Origin: Flavobacteriaceae bacterium GF1
GTDB lineage: Bacteria > Bacteroidota > Bacteroidia > Flavobacteriales > Flavobacteriaceae
Assembly (NCBI GenBank): GCA_009797885.1
Contig: WNKP01000001.1
Span: 496,001-560,000 of the forward strand
Direction: 5' to 3'
DNA: 64,000 nt
Positions 43,309-52,423 of the stretch are shown piece by piece; position 1 is the first letter of the stretch; every line of letters begins with the position of its first letter. The position numbers were made by a program, and so were the translations under genes. Under the pieces are notes generated by a model. The model did no database searches and was not told where the DNA came from. It saw only the letters and a program-made list of their open reading frames with translations.

Positions 43309-46056
43309 ATGGAGCGTTTTCTCAAGGAAGCTATAGAAGGTATTTATGCGAAAAACAAAAGTTTTGATCATATGGCTTTTGTACTACCCAGTAAAAGGGC
43401 TGGCCTTTTTCTGAAAAAGTACATCTCGGAATTCGTTCGTAAACCCATTTTTAGCCCGAAGATATATAGCATTGAGGAACTCATAATTGAAATATCCGGT
43501 ATAGCAAATACCACTAATCTTAATTTACTACTTGAGCTTTATGAAACCTCCAAGCTATGTTTAAAGTCCGAGGAACTAACGTTTCAGTCCTTTCTTTCAT
43601 GGGGGAACACCTTACTTTCAGATTTTAACGAAATTGACAGAAATCTTGTTGAACACAAATCCTTATTTGCTTATCTAACCGAAAGTCAGCGTATTAAAAA
43701 TTGGGGGAGCGATAAAAGGCCAACTCCACTAATTTCCAATAGCCTTAAATTCTGGAGCCAATTGGAAGCGGTATATGAAAACTTTCAATCACGGTTATTA
43801 CAAAAAGGAGTGGGATACCAGGGACTGCTCTATAGAAAGGCTTCAGAAAAGGTACAAAGCTTTTTATCCAAAAATCCCGCGACAACATATCATTTTATCG
43901 GGTTCAATGCCTTAAATGCGGCTGAAGAGCACATTTTTCAATCCTTTTTTACCACCGGCAGCGCTACCGTTTCTTGGGACCTTGACTCGTATTTTGTAGA
44001 AGACGATGTTCATGAAGCCGGTTTTTTTATTCGGAACTACCTTAAAAAATGGAATCAGTTCAATGGTCTATTGGCATTGGAGCATAACGATCAATTCCTT
44101 AAGGAGAAGAAAATCCATATTACGGGTGTTCCCAAATCCATATCCCAAGCCAAATATGTTGGCCACATCCTAAGGGGTATCCTGAGCCAAAACAATGAAA
44201 ACAATATTGCCCTGGTCCTAGCGGACGAAACACTCTTAAAGCCCATGCTACATGCCCTTCCTGAGAATACCTCCAAAGTGAATATTACAATGGGCCTGCC
44301 CTTGAGGAAAACTACCCTTTTTGATTTTTTTGACTCCCTTTTTAACCTACACCTGAACAAGTCAAAAAATGGTTGGTACCATAAGGATACTATAAAATTA
44401 CTGTCCAATCCATATGCCATTGCATTTTTGAATACAACAAAAAACAATTTGGCGGTGGACCTAAAGAACCATATTAAGGAAAAGAATATCCTATTTGTGA
44501 ACCAGGCGCTTTTGGATACTTCGCCCTATTCCAAATCGGGCCGGTTAAAAAGGCTTTTTAGTACCTCCCCGCAGAGTGCGCTTTTTGCCAAGACATGTTT
44601 GACGGTTGTCCAGGACCTTAAACAGTTATATCAAGAATCCAACGATCAACAGGAAATTCATCAACTATACGGTTTCCATCGGCTTTTTACCCAAGTAAAT
44701 GATTTGGTCCAAATAAAACCGTATTTAAATTCATTAAAGGCCTTAAAGCATATCTTCAATGAGCTTGTGTTGACGGAAAAAATCGATTTCAAAGGGGAAC
44801 CTTTGGGGGGGCTGCAGATTATGGGGGTTTTGGAAAGCAGAAACCTGGATTTTGAAACCGTAATCATTACCTCGGTCAACGAAGGCATACTTCCCGCTGG
44901 AAAGAGTCAAAATTCCTTTATCCCCTATGATATCAAAAAAGGTTTTGGCTTACCGACCTACAAAGAGAAAGATGCCATTTACGCCTACCATTTCTATAGA
45001 TTGTTGCAACGGGCCAAAAACATCCATGTGCTTTACAATACGGAGCCAGATGTTCTTCTGGGCAATGAAAAAAGTCGATTTATTTCCCAGTTGCAAACGG
45101 ATACCCTCTTAGCACCATATATAACCCATAGTGTTGCTGCCCCAGAAACCACAATTCCTTTGGTCCCGCCCAAGGAAATTGTAAAGACCCCTGAACTTAT
45201 TGCACTATTAATGGAATTGGGGAGCCATGGGTTTTCTCCATCAGCGTTGACCAACTACATTAAAAACCCGTACGATTTTTACAAAAACAATGTTCTGCGG
45301 CTCAATGAAGTTGAAGAAGTTGAGGAAAACATTGCCTATAACACCTTTGGAACCATTGTTCATGATACGTTGGAAGAACTCTATTTGCCCCTGGTTGGGG
45401 AGAGAATTACCCCAAAAAGCTTAGGATCCCTAAAAAATGGTGTTAGACCCATTACCAAAACCAATTTTGAGAAGTTTTATAGGTCCAAGGATATTGAGAG
45501 TGGTCAAAACCTCATTGCCTTTCATGTCATTCAGAAATATGTTTCTTCAGTTATTGATTTGGACATTGAGCGTTCCCAATCCCATGAGGTAATCCTGATG
45601 GCCCTTGAAAAAAGCATCAAAGCCCAAATCCTATTGCCAGGACATCCCCAACCACTCTTCTTAAAGGGTAAATTGGATAGACTGGAAAGTGTTGATGGTG
45701 TTGTACACGTTTTGGATTATAAAACGGGCAATGTGGCCCTCTCGGAAGTGGAGGTCCTTGACGTAATGGAAACCATTACCAACGAAAAACGCTCAAAAGC
45801 ATTTCAATTGCTGTGTTACGCTTTAATGCTGCACAAGGAAGACCAGATCAATAGCCTAAATGCAGGAATAGTCCCCATTAAAAAATTGAGTATGGGGATT
45901 CTACCCTTTGCCTTAAAGAAAGGGGCTAGAGGCCCAAGGGACTTGACCATAGACAAGACGCTATTGGCCAACTTTGAAGAACACCTCTTCACTTTACTTG
46001 CCGAAATAATGAATCCCGAAAAACCTTTTGTGGATGCGGATTCAACTCCCTTTTAA
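43309..46056 (+). CDS. AddB-like PD-(D/E)XK nuclease
   Basis: A 915-residue protein of the AddB/RexB type. The N-terminus has a degenerate nucleotide-binding loop (VLPSKRAGLFLKKY) and inactive helicase-like regions. The C-terminal nuclease motif is LKGKLDRLESVDGVVHVLDYKTG. The iron-sulfur cysteines found around the nuclease of many AddB proteins are not seen; the equivalent segment reads NPYDFYKNNVLRL. I start at ATG 43309; an in-frame ATG at 43288 lies inside the terminator stem and is unlikely. It should pair with the AddA-like protein 2.7 kb upstream for recombinational repair. The last 15 bases overlap the convergent SDR gene. Confidence 0.86.
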   Translation: MERFLKEAIEGIYAKNKSFDHMAFVLPSKRAGLFLKKYISEFVRKPIFSPKIYSIEELIIEISGIANTTNLNLLLELYETSKLCLKSEELTFQSFLSWGNTLLSDFNEIDRNLVEHKSLFAYLTESQRIKNWGSDKRPTPLISNSLKFWSQLEAVYENFQSRLLQKGVGYQGLLYRKASEKVQSFLSKNPATTYHFIGFNALNAAEEHIFQSFFTTGSATVSWDLDSYFVEDDVHEAGFFIRNYLKKWNQFNGLLALEHNDQFLKEKKIHITGVPKSISQAKYVGHILRGILSQNNENNIALVLADETLLKPMLHALPENTSKVNITMGLPLRKTTLFDFFDSLFNLHLNKSKNGWYHKDTIKLLSNPYAIAFLNTTKNNLAVDLKNHIKEKNILFVNQALLDTSPYSKSGRLKRLFSTSPQSALFAKTCLTVVQDLKQLYQESNDQQEIHQLYGFHRLFTQVNDLVQIKPYLNSLKALKHIFNELVLTEKIDFKGEPLGGLQIMGVLESRNLDFETVIITSVNEGILPAGKSQNSFIPYDIKKGFGLPTYKEKDAIYAYHFYRLLQRAKNIHVLYNTEPDVLLGNEKSRFISQLQTDTLLAPYITHSVAAPETTIPLVPPKEIVKTPELIALLMELGSHGFSPSALTNYIKNPYDFYKNNVLRLNEVEEVEENIAYNTFGTIVHDTLEELYLPLVGERITPKSLGSLKNGVRPITKTNFEKFYRSKDIESGQNLIAFHVIQKYVSSVIDLDIERSQSHEVILMALEKSIKAQILLPGHPQPLFLKGKLDRLESVDGVVHVLDYKTGNVALSEVEVLDVMETITNEKRSKAFQLLCYALMLHKEDQINSLNAGIVPIKKLSMGILPFALKKGARGPRDLTIDKTLLANFEEHLFTLLAEIMNPEKPFVDADSTPF

Positions 46057-46758
46057 ATCTGGTCTGGAAGGTCTCACCTCAATTTTACTGGGCAATGTAC
46101 GTGGGTGCATGGTCAGTAAATCCACAACCAATTTCCCAATATCCTCAGGTTGAATCTTCCATGCATCCTTTTCTGAGGGTTCATTGCCATTAAAATAGGT
46201 TGCCACGGAACCGGGCATGATGGTAGTTACCTTAATGCCATATTTTCTTAAATCCAACATCGCGGCCTGTGTAAACCCAACCACCCCAAACTTAGTGGCA
46301 TTATATCCTGCCCCTTGGGCAAAAAAGTTTGTCCCCGCCAAACTTGCCAAGGTCATATAATATCCTTTGGACCGCTTTAATAACTCCACAGTGGCTTTGA
46401 GTGTGTTAAAAGCGCCGGTAAGATTGGTGTTTATCATTTGATGCCATTGGTCAAAAGTCATGGTATCGATAGGTGAAAAATGTCCAACACCGGCATTGGC
46501 CAAGACCACGTCCAACTTTCCCCATCGAGCTGTTATGGCCCTTACCACTTCCTCTTCATCTGCATATTGGGTAACATCGGACACCACTGCCATTACATTA
46601 TCGCTATACCCTAAAACTTCCAAGGCCTCATTAAGTGATTTTTGGTTCCGTCCACTTATGGCGACCTTCATCCCGTTTTCCAATAAACTCTTGGCAACAC
46701 CCAAGCCAATGCCTTTGCTTCCGCCAGTGATATAAACTACTTTACCTTCCAATTCCAT
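46042..46758 (-). CDS. SDR family oxidoreductase
   Basis: A 238-residue short-chain dehydrogenase/reductase. The cofactor motif is YITGGSKGIGLGVA (residues 9-22), the NAG motif VLANAGVGHFSP, and the catalytic Tyr-Lys pair GYNATKFG. No substrate can be assigned; 3-ketoacyl-type or sugar alcohols are possible. It overlaps the AddB-like gene by 15 bases in convergent orientation. It is transcribed from just past the tRNA-Ala terminator on the same strand. Confidence 0.92.
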   Translation of the reverse strand: MELEGKVVYITGGSKGIGLGVAKSLLENGMKVAISGRNQKSLNEALEVLGYSDNVMAVVSDVTQYADEEEVVRAITARWGKLDVVLANAGVGHFSPIDTMTFDQWHQMINTNLTGAFNTLKATVELLKRSKGYYMTLASLAGTNFFAQGAGYNATKFGVVGFTQAAMLDLRKYGIKVTTIMPGSVATYFNGNEPSEKDAWKIQPEDIGKLVVDLLTMHPRTLPSKIEVRPSRPDLKGS

Positions 46759-46770
46759 ACATCCTATATT

Positions 46771-46798
46771 AAAACAAAAAGCACCGATGCTACGGTGC
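46771..46798 (-). terminator. Intrinsic terminator after tRNA-Ala
   Basis: On the minus strand GCACCG / CGGTGC with loop TAGCAT is followed by TTTTTGTTTT. It lies 5 bases past the tRNA 3' end and before the SDR gene. Confidence 0.85.
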
Positions 46799-46803
46799 CT
46801 TTG

Positions 46804-46877
46804 TGGAGAATACCGGATTCGAACCGGTGGCCTCTTGCCTGCCAGGCAAGCGCTCTAGCCAACTGAGCTAATCCCCC
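46804..46877 (-). tRNA. tRNA-Ala (anticodon GGC)
   Basis: A 74-base cloverleaf on the minus strand. Acceptor stem GGGGGAT pairs with ATTCTCC (two G-U pairs), discriminator A. The D-arm is AGCTCAGTTGGCTAGAGC. The anticodon stem CTTGC/GCAAG encloses loop CTGGCAG, giving anticodon GGC for GCC codons. The T-arm contains GGTTCGAATCC. The 3' CCA is not encoded. It is a single gene with its own terminator. Confidence 0.97.
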
Positions 46878-46920
46878 AAATTGATTGGCAAAGGAAACAC
46901 TTTTTCAAAAAGTTTCAAAA

Positions 46921-47718
46921 TCAATCTTTTTTAACACTGAGCACCAGAACCGGTATTGGCACATAAAATTCCGCTTTGGGAATAGTACTCTTCTCCCATA
47001 ACTTTTTAAAAAAGCCCCGTTTTCTTCTAAAGACACATAATAAGTCGGGTTGTTTTTCCTTAAAATGTTCCAGTACGCCCAAATAGGTGGTCTGGTTTTC
47101 AGAAATGGTCAAATTTTTGCTCAAATCCAATAGGGCCGTATTGATCTTTAAGTCCTCCTCGGAATATCCCGGTGTTTTGACCAATAACAGGTTTACTTTG
47201 GACTGGTATTTCTCCATAACCGCAATTAAAGGATGTAACACCCTATTGCGTTTTAGGATTCCGGACTTAAAAGCCACCAAAATATTCTTTAGTGGCACAT
47301 ATTTGGTCCCTTTAGGTACAATGAGCGCAGGAATATTGGTCTGCTTAATAATGCGGCCGGAAGTGTGCCCAAGGTACAGTTCGTCATTAATATCATTGCT
47401 TCTTGGAGCTAAAATGATCAAATCGATCCCCAGGTTTTTATCAATTTCCTCCACCCCATCAACGATGTCCCCATTGTACGAAGCAATTTTAATATCAACC
47501 CCTTTCGTCTCAACACCGGAAATCATTTCCTTAATTTTCTCCCTATTGGAAGAAGCCACTTTCTCCTTAACATTGGACAAATTCCCCGCACTTGAAATAA
47601 CGGTGAAAACATCCATTACAAAAACATTGCATCCAAACTCGGATGCAAAGTCAATGGCGTAGGACAATGTTTCATGACAAACAGGGGACGTTCCCAATGG
47701 GACCAGAATATTGTTCAT
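46921..47718 (-). CDS. Universal stress protein, tandem domain
   Basis: A 265-residue protein with two UspA-like halves. The first (1-138) has MNNILVPLGTSPVCHETLSYA and, at its end, LGHTSGRIIKQTNIPALIVPKG, matching the nucleotide-binding G-x2-G-x9-(S/T) region only partly. The second (about 142-265) starts KNILVAFKSG and has lost most of this motif, ending PVPVLVLSVKKD-like. It is cytoplasmic. Stress adaptation is the general family role. It is divergent from the GNAT gene, 54 bases between starts. Confidence 0.85.
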   Translation of the reverse strand: MNNILVPLGTSPVCHETLSYAIDFASEFGCNVFVMDVFTVISSAGNLSNVKEKVASSNREKIKEMISGVETKGVDIKIASYNGDIVDGVEEIDKNLGIDLIILAPRSNDINDELYLGHTSGRIIKQTNIPALIVPKGTKYVPLKNILVAFKSGILKRNRVLHPLIAVMEKYQSKVNLLLVKTPGYSEEDLKINTALLDLSKNLTISENQTTYLGVLEHFKEKQPDLLCVFRRKRGFFKKLWEKSTIPKAEFYVPIPVLVLSVKKD

Positions 47719-47772
47719 GGTTTGGTTATTATGTTAATACCATAAATTTACAATTTAATCGAAACGAATGCT

Positions 47773-48273
47773 ATGATACGACCCGCAAAGATATCTGAAA
47801 TTGATGATATTCTTGAAATCACAAGGGCTTGCGCCAAATATATGATGGCAAAGGGAATTTACCAATGGAACGAACAGTACCCTTCCAAACCGCATTTGGA
47901 ACTGGATGTTGAAAGAAACGAGCTGTTTGTAAAAACCATAAATGGTTCCATTGCTGGGGCCATTGTCATTTCGGAACATATGGATGAAGAATATCTTCCA
48001 GTTCAGTGGCTTACCAAAAACGAAAAGAATATTTACATCCACAGGCTTTGCGTACATCCAAAATATCAAGGGGAAGGGTATGCACAAAAAATGATGTCCT
48101 ATGCCGAGGACCATGCCAAAAAAAATGGGTTTATTTCTGTTCGATTGGACACCTTCTCCCAAAACAAGCGCAATCAAAAATTTTATGAGACCAGGGGATA
48201 TCAAAGATTGGGGGATGTCCATTTCCCCAAACAAAGTGAATATGCCTTTCATTGTTATGAACTTGTGCTATAA
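47773..48273 (+). CDS. GNAT family N-acetyltransferase
   Basis: A 166-residue acetyl-CoA-dependent acetyltransferase. The acetyl-CoA loop is in YIHRLCVHPKYQGEGYAQKMM (a QxxGx[GA]-type pattern, residues about 93-113). FYETRGYQRLGDV near the C-terminus is typical. The acceptor is unknown. The gene is followed 6 bases later by a MATE exporter and probably shares its transcript. ATG 47773 fits the family start (MIRPAKISEIDDI). Confidence 0.9.
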   Translation: MIRPAKISEIDDILEITRACAKYMMAKGIYQWNEQYPSKPHLELDVERNELFVKTINGSIAGAIVISEHMDEEYLPVQWLTKNEKNIYIHRLCVHPKYQGEGYAQKMMSYAEDHAKKNGFISVRLDTFSQNKRNQKFYETRGYQRLGDVHFPKQSEYAFHCYELVL

Positions 48274-48279
48274 GCCCTC

Positions 48280-49620
48280 ATGATCACCAAAACAGCCGTA
48301 AGCTTTAAAAACATAAACCGATTGGCCATTCCTGCCACTATTTCGGGAATAGCCGAACCGCTACTATCCATAACGGACACGGCCATTGTTGGAAATATCC
48401 CCGTGGACGGTCTGGAATCATTGGCCGCTGCCGGAATTGTAGGTTCCTTTTTGTCCATGCTCATCTGGGTCCTGGGACAGACCAGAAGTGCAATCTCTGC
48501 CATTATTTCCCAATATCTGGGCGCCAATAAGCTGAACGAGGTGAGTAATTTGCCCGCCCAGGCAATTTTTTTAAATCTTACCCTCAGTATTATCGTCCTG
48601 CTTTCCACCGTTTTTGTGATTGAGGATATTTTTAGGCTATTTGAAGCTTCCGGTAAAATATTGGACTATTGTGTTTCCTATTACGGTATCCGGGTGTGGG
48701 GATTTCCATTAACGCTTTTCACCTTTGCCCTTTTCGGCATCTTTAGGGGGTTACAGAACACCTTTTATCCCATGCTGGTTGCCACTATAGGGGCGGGACT
48801 TAATATCGTATTGGATTTTGTGCTGGTCTATGGTATTGAAGGATACGTTCCGGCGCTTTATTTGGAGGGAGCCGCCTGGGCGAGCCTCATTTCGCAAGCC
48901 GTAATGGCGATATTGGCATTTCTTCTGCTAATGGCCAAAACAAACATCAACCTAAAACTGCAATTTCCCATAAATAAAGAGCTAAAAAGTCTAATTTACA
49001 TGAGTCTCAATCTTTTTGTACGGACCCTTGCCCTGAATACGGCACTACTACTGGCCGTTAGGGAAGCCACCGCTTTGGGTACAAAATACATTGGGGCACA
49101 TACCATAGCCGTGAATATTTGGTTGTTTGCCGCTTTTTTTATTGATGGTTATTCCGCCGCCGGAAACAGTATGGGAGGACGTTTGTTGGGCGCAAAAGAC
49201 TACAATGGCCTTTGGCGTCTGGCCAAAAAGATAAATACCTATGGAATTATGGTAAGCTTGGTTTTGATGCTATTGGGTTTTTTGTGCTATGAACCCATTG
49301 GGCGCCTGTTCTCCAAGGAAATTCTGGTCCTAAATACGTTCTACAGCGTTTTCCATATCGTCCTTTTTGGATTGCCCATGAACTCTATAGCTTTTCTTTT
49401 TGATGGCATGTTCAAGGGTATGGGTAAAATGAAATACCTCCGTAATGTATTATTGGTGGCCACTTTTCTTGGTTTTGTGCCAACCTTGTATTTGGGACTG
49501 TATTTAGGTTGGGGCATCCATGCCATATGGATGGCCTTTATCATTTGGATGCTGTTCAGAAGTATGCCGTTGGTTTGGAAATTCAGGACTACCTTTAAAC
49601 CATTATTGCAAAAGGGTTAA
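48280..49620 (+). CDS. MATE family efflux transporter
   Basis: A 446-residue multidrug and toxin extrusion exporter with twelve hydrophobic segments. The N-terminal part LAIPATISGIAEPLLSITDT and the internal repeat of the two six-helix halves mark the DinF-like branch of MATE. Antiport of cationic or metabolite substrates with Na or H is family knowledge; the substrate is unknown. The GNAT gene upstream in the same operon might modify a compound that this exporter removes, which is conjecture. Confidence 0.9.
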   Translation: MITKTAVSFKNINRLAIPATISGIAEPLLSITDTAIVGNIPVDGLESLAAAGIVGSFLSMLIWVLGQTRSAISAIISQYLGANKLNEVSNLPAQAIFLNLTLSIIVLLSTVFVIEDIFRLFEASGKILDYCVSYYGIRVWGFPLTLFTFALFGIFRGLQNTFYPMLVATIGAGLNIVLDFVLVYGIEGYVPALYLEGAAWASLISQAVMAILAFLLLMAKTNINLKLQFPINKELKSLIYMSLNLFVRTLALNTALLLAVREATALGTKYIGAHTIAVNIWLFAAFFIDGYSAAGNSMGGRLLGAKDYNGLWRLAKKINTYGIMVSLVLMLLGFLCYEPIGRLFSKEILVLNTFYSVFHIVLFGLPMNSIAFLFDGMFKGMGKMKYLRNVLLVATFLGFVPTLYLGLYLGWGIHAIWMAFIIWMLFRSMPLVWKFRTTFKPLLQKG

Positions 49621-49661
49621 TTTAGAAGTCGTTAAAAAGTCTATTTACGTTAGGGGATTGA

Positions 49662-50099
49662 GTGAATTTATCAGAAGAACATATACGCAGTTTTTTTAAT
49701 CGAATTGATAAATTAAATTCAACGCTTAACCCTTTATTTGGAAAAATGAACGTTCATCAAATGGTCTGTCACTGTACTGATTTTTTTAGAATGGCCAAAG
49801 GAACCAAAACCGCCAGGGAATATGGTAGGGTCAACACAAAAGAACTGATTGAACTTGCCAAGTTGGGCAAGACAACACCCACACCGAAAGGATTTGGACA
49901 GGTAGAAGGGGGAGGTACGCCTCCAACCGACTTGGAAAAAGACATAAGAACCTTAAAGGAACACATCTTGGAGTTTTCAAAATTCAAAAATGATTTTGAC
50001 TTTGCAGAACATCCCTACTTTGGTAAGTTAGATCAAGAACGCTGGACCAAATTGGCTGTTTACCATTTAAATCATCATCTAAACCAGTTTGGTGTTTGA
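49662..50099 (+). CDS. DUF1569 (DinB-like) protein
   Basis: A 145-residue helical protein with the DUF1569 pattern: LNPLFGKMNVHQMVCHCTDFFRMA near residue 25 (a DinB-type metal-binding His region) and YHLNHHLNQFGV at the end (second His cluster). The family is a four-helix bundle related to DinB/YfiT and probably binds a metal, with no known substrate. The start is GTG 49662; no ATG fits better. It lies 41 bases after the MATE gene. Confidence 0.83.
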   Translation: MNLSEEHIRSFFNRIDKLNSTLNPLFGKMNVHQMVCHCTDFFRMAKGTKTAREYGRVNTKELIELAKLGKTTPTPKGFGQVEGGGTPPTDLEKDIRTLKEHILEFSKFKNDFDFAEHPYFGKLDQERWTKLAVYHLNHHLNQFGV

Positions 50100-50121
50100 A
50101 CCAATAGCATATTAAAATACG

Positions 50122-50889
50122 ATGCAAACATCACGAAACAACGGAAGCCTATATACCAAAATAGAAAATGGAATCGCCCATGTGGAATTTGGGCATCCTG
50201 CAAGCAACTCCTTTGTCTCCGAGTTGTTAAAGCGGCTAACCACAGAATTCGAAAAGCTTTCGGAGGACCGTGATGTGTCGGTCATTCTTTTAAAATCAGA
50301 AGGGAAGCGGGCTTTCTGTGCTGGAGCTTCTTTTGATGAGTTGGTGGCCATTTCCAATCTGGAAGAGGGCAAAACCTTCTTTAGTGGATTTGCCCATGTC
50401 ATCAATGCCATGCGAAAGTGTCCCAAACCCATTTTGGGGCGTGTACAAGGAAAGACCGTTGGAGGTGGTGTAGGTTTGGCATCGGCCTGTGACTATGTAC
50501 ATGCTACGGTAGATGCGGCCATAAAGCTCTCCGAAATCTCCGTGGGCATTGGGCCATTTGTCATTGCCCCGGCAGTGGAACGCAAAATGGGCAAAGCCGC
50601 CTTGGCCGAACTATCCTTTTATCCTACCGAATGGAAAAATGCATATTGGGCCAAGGAAAAAGGATTGTATGCCAAAGTATACGACTCCATTGCTGAAATG
50701 GACAAAGAAATAGACATTCACCTTCAGAAACTTTCCACCTACAATCCCAAGGCGTTGTCCAAAATGAAGAGCATCCTGTGGGAAGGAACGGAAACTTGGG
50801 ACAAATTGCTCAGTGAAAGGGCGGCTTTAAGTGGGGAACTGGCATTGTCCCCACATACCAAAAAGTCTTTGGAAGCGTTCAAAAAGTAA
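50122..50889 (+). CDS. Enoyl-CoA hydratase/isomerase family protein
   Basis: A 255-residue crotonase-fold protein. The CoA-binding and oxyanion-hole segments are KRAFCAGASFDELVA and KTVGGGVGLASACDY. The usual catalytic Glu region appears as KLSEISVGIGPFVIAPAVERKMG. It may be an enoyl-CoA hydratase, isomerase or methylglutaconyl-CoA hydratase; which one cannot be decided here. It is immediately followed, two bases later, by a 37-residue membrane-protein gene in the same direction. Confidence 0.88.
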   Translation: MQTSRNNGSLYTKIENGIAHVEFGHPASNSFVSELLKRLTTEFEKLSEDRDVSVILLKSEGKRAFCAGASFDELVAISNLEEGKTFFSGFAHVINAMRKCPKPILGRVQGKTVGGGVGLASACDYVHATVDAAIKLSEISVGIGPFVIAPAVERKMGKAALAELSFYPTEWKNAYWAKEKGLYAKVYDSIAEMDKEIDIHLQKLSTYNPKALSKMKSILWEGTETWDKLLSERAALSGELALSPHTKKSLEAFKK

Positions 50890-50891
50890 TT

Positions 50892-51005
50892 ATGGACATA
50901 CTTTCAGCACTTAATAGCGACCTTCTATTGCCCCTTCTGGCCCTTCTTGTCATTGCGGTTTACTTAATTACCCGTATTAGAAATCACAAAAGGTTTAAAC
51001 GCTGA
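50892..51005 (+). CDS. Small single-helix membrane protein, 37 residues
   Basis: ATG 50892 to TGA 51003-51005. One hydrophobic helix (about residues 10-27, LLLPLLALLVIAVYLITR) is followed by a strongly basic tail (RIRNHKRFKR), a normal N-out/C-in small membrane protein. It begins two bases after the enoyl-CoA hydratase stop, so it is very likely cotranscribed. A decayed relative lies at 52350-52412. I do not recognise the family. Confidence 0.6.
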   Translation: MDILSALNSDLLLPLLALLVIAVYLITRIRNHKRFKR

Positions 51006-51132
51006 CCCTTGTAAGGACCCGGTAAAAATCATTTCTTTTGGAAACTTTACCGAGGTAGTGTTATTTTGCTTAGGATTGGAGCACTCCTCTTGGTCATCGG
51101 GAGCTCCTATCCCTGATATCAATGCTACTAAA

Positions 51133-52302
51133 ATGAAATTGTCATTAGCCCATTTTTCCATACTTTTTCTTATCCTTTTTATGGGATGCAATACCATGGA
51201 AAAAGAACCAACGGAATCGGAAGAACAAAAAGCCCAAGAAGTTTCCTACTATGCTGGGGAACCTTTAAAAGTAGCCATTGTTGGATTGACCCATACCCAT
51301 GTCCACTGGATTTTAGGACGGGAAAAATGGGGTGATATTGAGATTGTGGGCATTGTGGAGCCCAATAGGGACTTGGCATTGCAGTACAGCAAGCAGCATG
51401 GCTATTCCATGGATTTGGTCCATGATTCCATGGAATCCTTGTACAACAGTGTAAAACCGGAGGCGGTTACTGCGTTTAACGATATCTATGGACATTTGGA
51501 AGTTGTGGAATTCTTTGCCCCAAAAGGAATACCCATTATGGTGGAAAAGCCCTTGGCCGTCAATTGGGAACACGCCCAAAAAATGGCTGACTTAGCTACA
51601 AAACACCAGATCCAGCTGCTCACCAATTACGAAACGTCTTGGTATGGTTCCCATGAAAAAGCGTTTGAATGGGTCAACAAAGCAAAAAAAGTGGGTCCCG
51701 TTCAACGCATGGTTTTTCACCATGGTCATCCCGGGCCCATTGAAATTGGTTGCAACCCGGAATTTTTGGAATGGCTTACAGATCCCGTCTTGAACGGAGG
51801 GGGCGCCCTAACGGATTTTGGCTGCTATGGCGCTAACCTGGCCACTTGGTTTCTAAACGGTCAAACCCCAAAAAAGGTCACGGCAATAACCCGCAACTAT
51901 AAACCCCAGAAGTATCCCAAGGTTGACGATGATGCCACCATAGTTTTGGACTATGCCGACAAACAGGTCATTATACAGGCTTCATGGAACTGGTCCCACA
52001 ACCGGAAGGATATGGAGATTTATGGAACGTCGGGTTATGTATTTTGTAAAAACGGAACGGATATGGAGGTTTTGGAAGACGAAAAAGCAGGGCCGTTCAC
52101 CTATAAAGCCCAAGGGCTGCCAATAGGTATTCACGACCCTTTTGCGTACTTCAACCAAGTGGTAAACCATAACTTGACCGTTGAACCCTATGGGGTCTCT
52201 TCCTTGGAAAACAATCTTTTGGTCACCCAGATATTGGAAGCGGCCAAACACTCCGCAAAAACCGGGAAAACAGTAGTTTGGGAAGACTTCTTCAAATCGT
52301 GA
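51133..52302 (+). CDS. Lipoprotein Gfo/Idh/MocA family oxidoreductase
   Basis: A 389-residue predicted lipoprotein with a Gfo/Idh/MocA oxidoreductase domain. The signal peptide ends in the lipobox-like LFMGCN with Cys near residue 19; a Glu-rich linker precedes the NAD-binding fold (KVAIVGLTHTHVHWILG). The EKP motif is MVEKPLAVNWEH. I start at ATG 51133; an upstream in-frame TTG at 51058 would add 25 residues and disrupt the signal peptide. It probably acts on sugars at the outer face of the membrane. It is the second exported member of this family in the window, unrelated in operon context to the one at 16651. Confidence 0.87.
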   Translation: MKLSLAHFSILFLILFMGCNTMEKEPTESEEQKAQEVSYYAGEPLKVAIVGLTHTHVHWILGREKWGDIEIVGIVEPNRDLALQYSKQHGYSMDLVHDSMESLYNSVKPEAVTAFNDIYGHLEVVEFFAPKGIPIMVEKPLAVNWEHAQKMADLATKHQIQLLTNYETSWYGSHEKAFEWVNKAKKVGPVQRMVFHHGHPGPIEIGCNPEFLEWLTDPVLNGGGALTDFGCYGANLATWFLNGQTPKKVTAITRNYKPQKYPKVDDDATIVLDYADKQVIIQASWNWSHNRKDMEIYGTSGYVFCKNGTDMEVLEDEKAGPFTYKAQGLPIGIHDPFAYFNQVVNHNLTVEPYGVSSLENNLLVTQILEAAKHSAKTGKTVVWEDFFKS

Positions 52303-52349
52303 GTATTCTTACCTTTGGGCCTCAAGAACCCTAACCCTATAACAACCAT

Positions 52350-52412
52350 TTATTGTCCCTTTTGGCCACATTTGCCATTGCCCGTATTGGGAACAATAAA
52401 CTATTTAAACGT
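52350..52412 (+). pseudogene. Decayed second copy of small membrane protein gene
   Basis: The sequence encodes LLSLLATFAIA-RIGNNKLFKR, matching LLPLLALLVIA-VYLIT-RIRNHKRFKR of the gene at 50892 with a 15-base in-frame deletion inside the hydrophobic helix. At DNA level the two matching blocks are about 74 percent identical by hand count. There is no ATG, an in-frame stop lies just upstream at 52332-52334, and the frame runs into the next gene. It is read as a remnant. Confidence 0.6.
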
Positions 52413-52423
52413 TACCACTATAT

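Noticed and set aside
37473-46056. AddA/AddB-like genes as a phage-defence island
   Set aside because: Both match the ordinary recombination nuclease pair of Bacteroidota and are embedded among housekeeping genes; no defence-specific domains are present.
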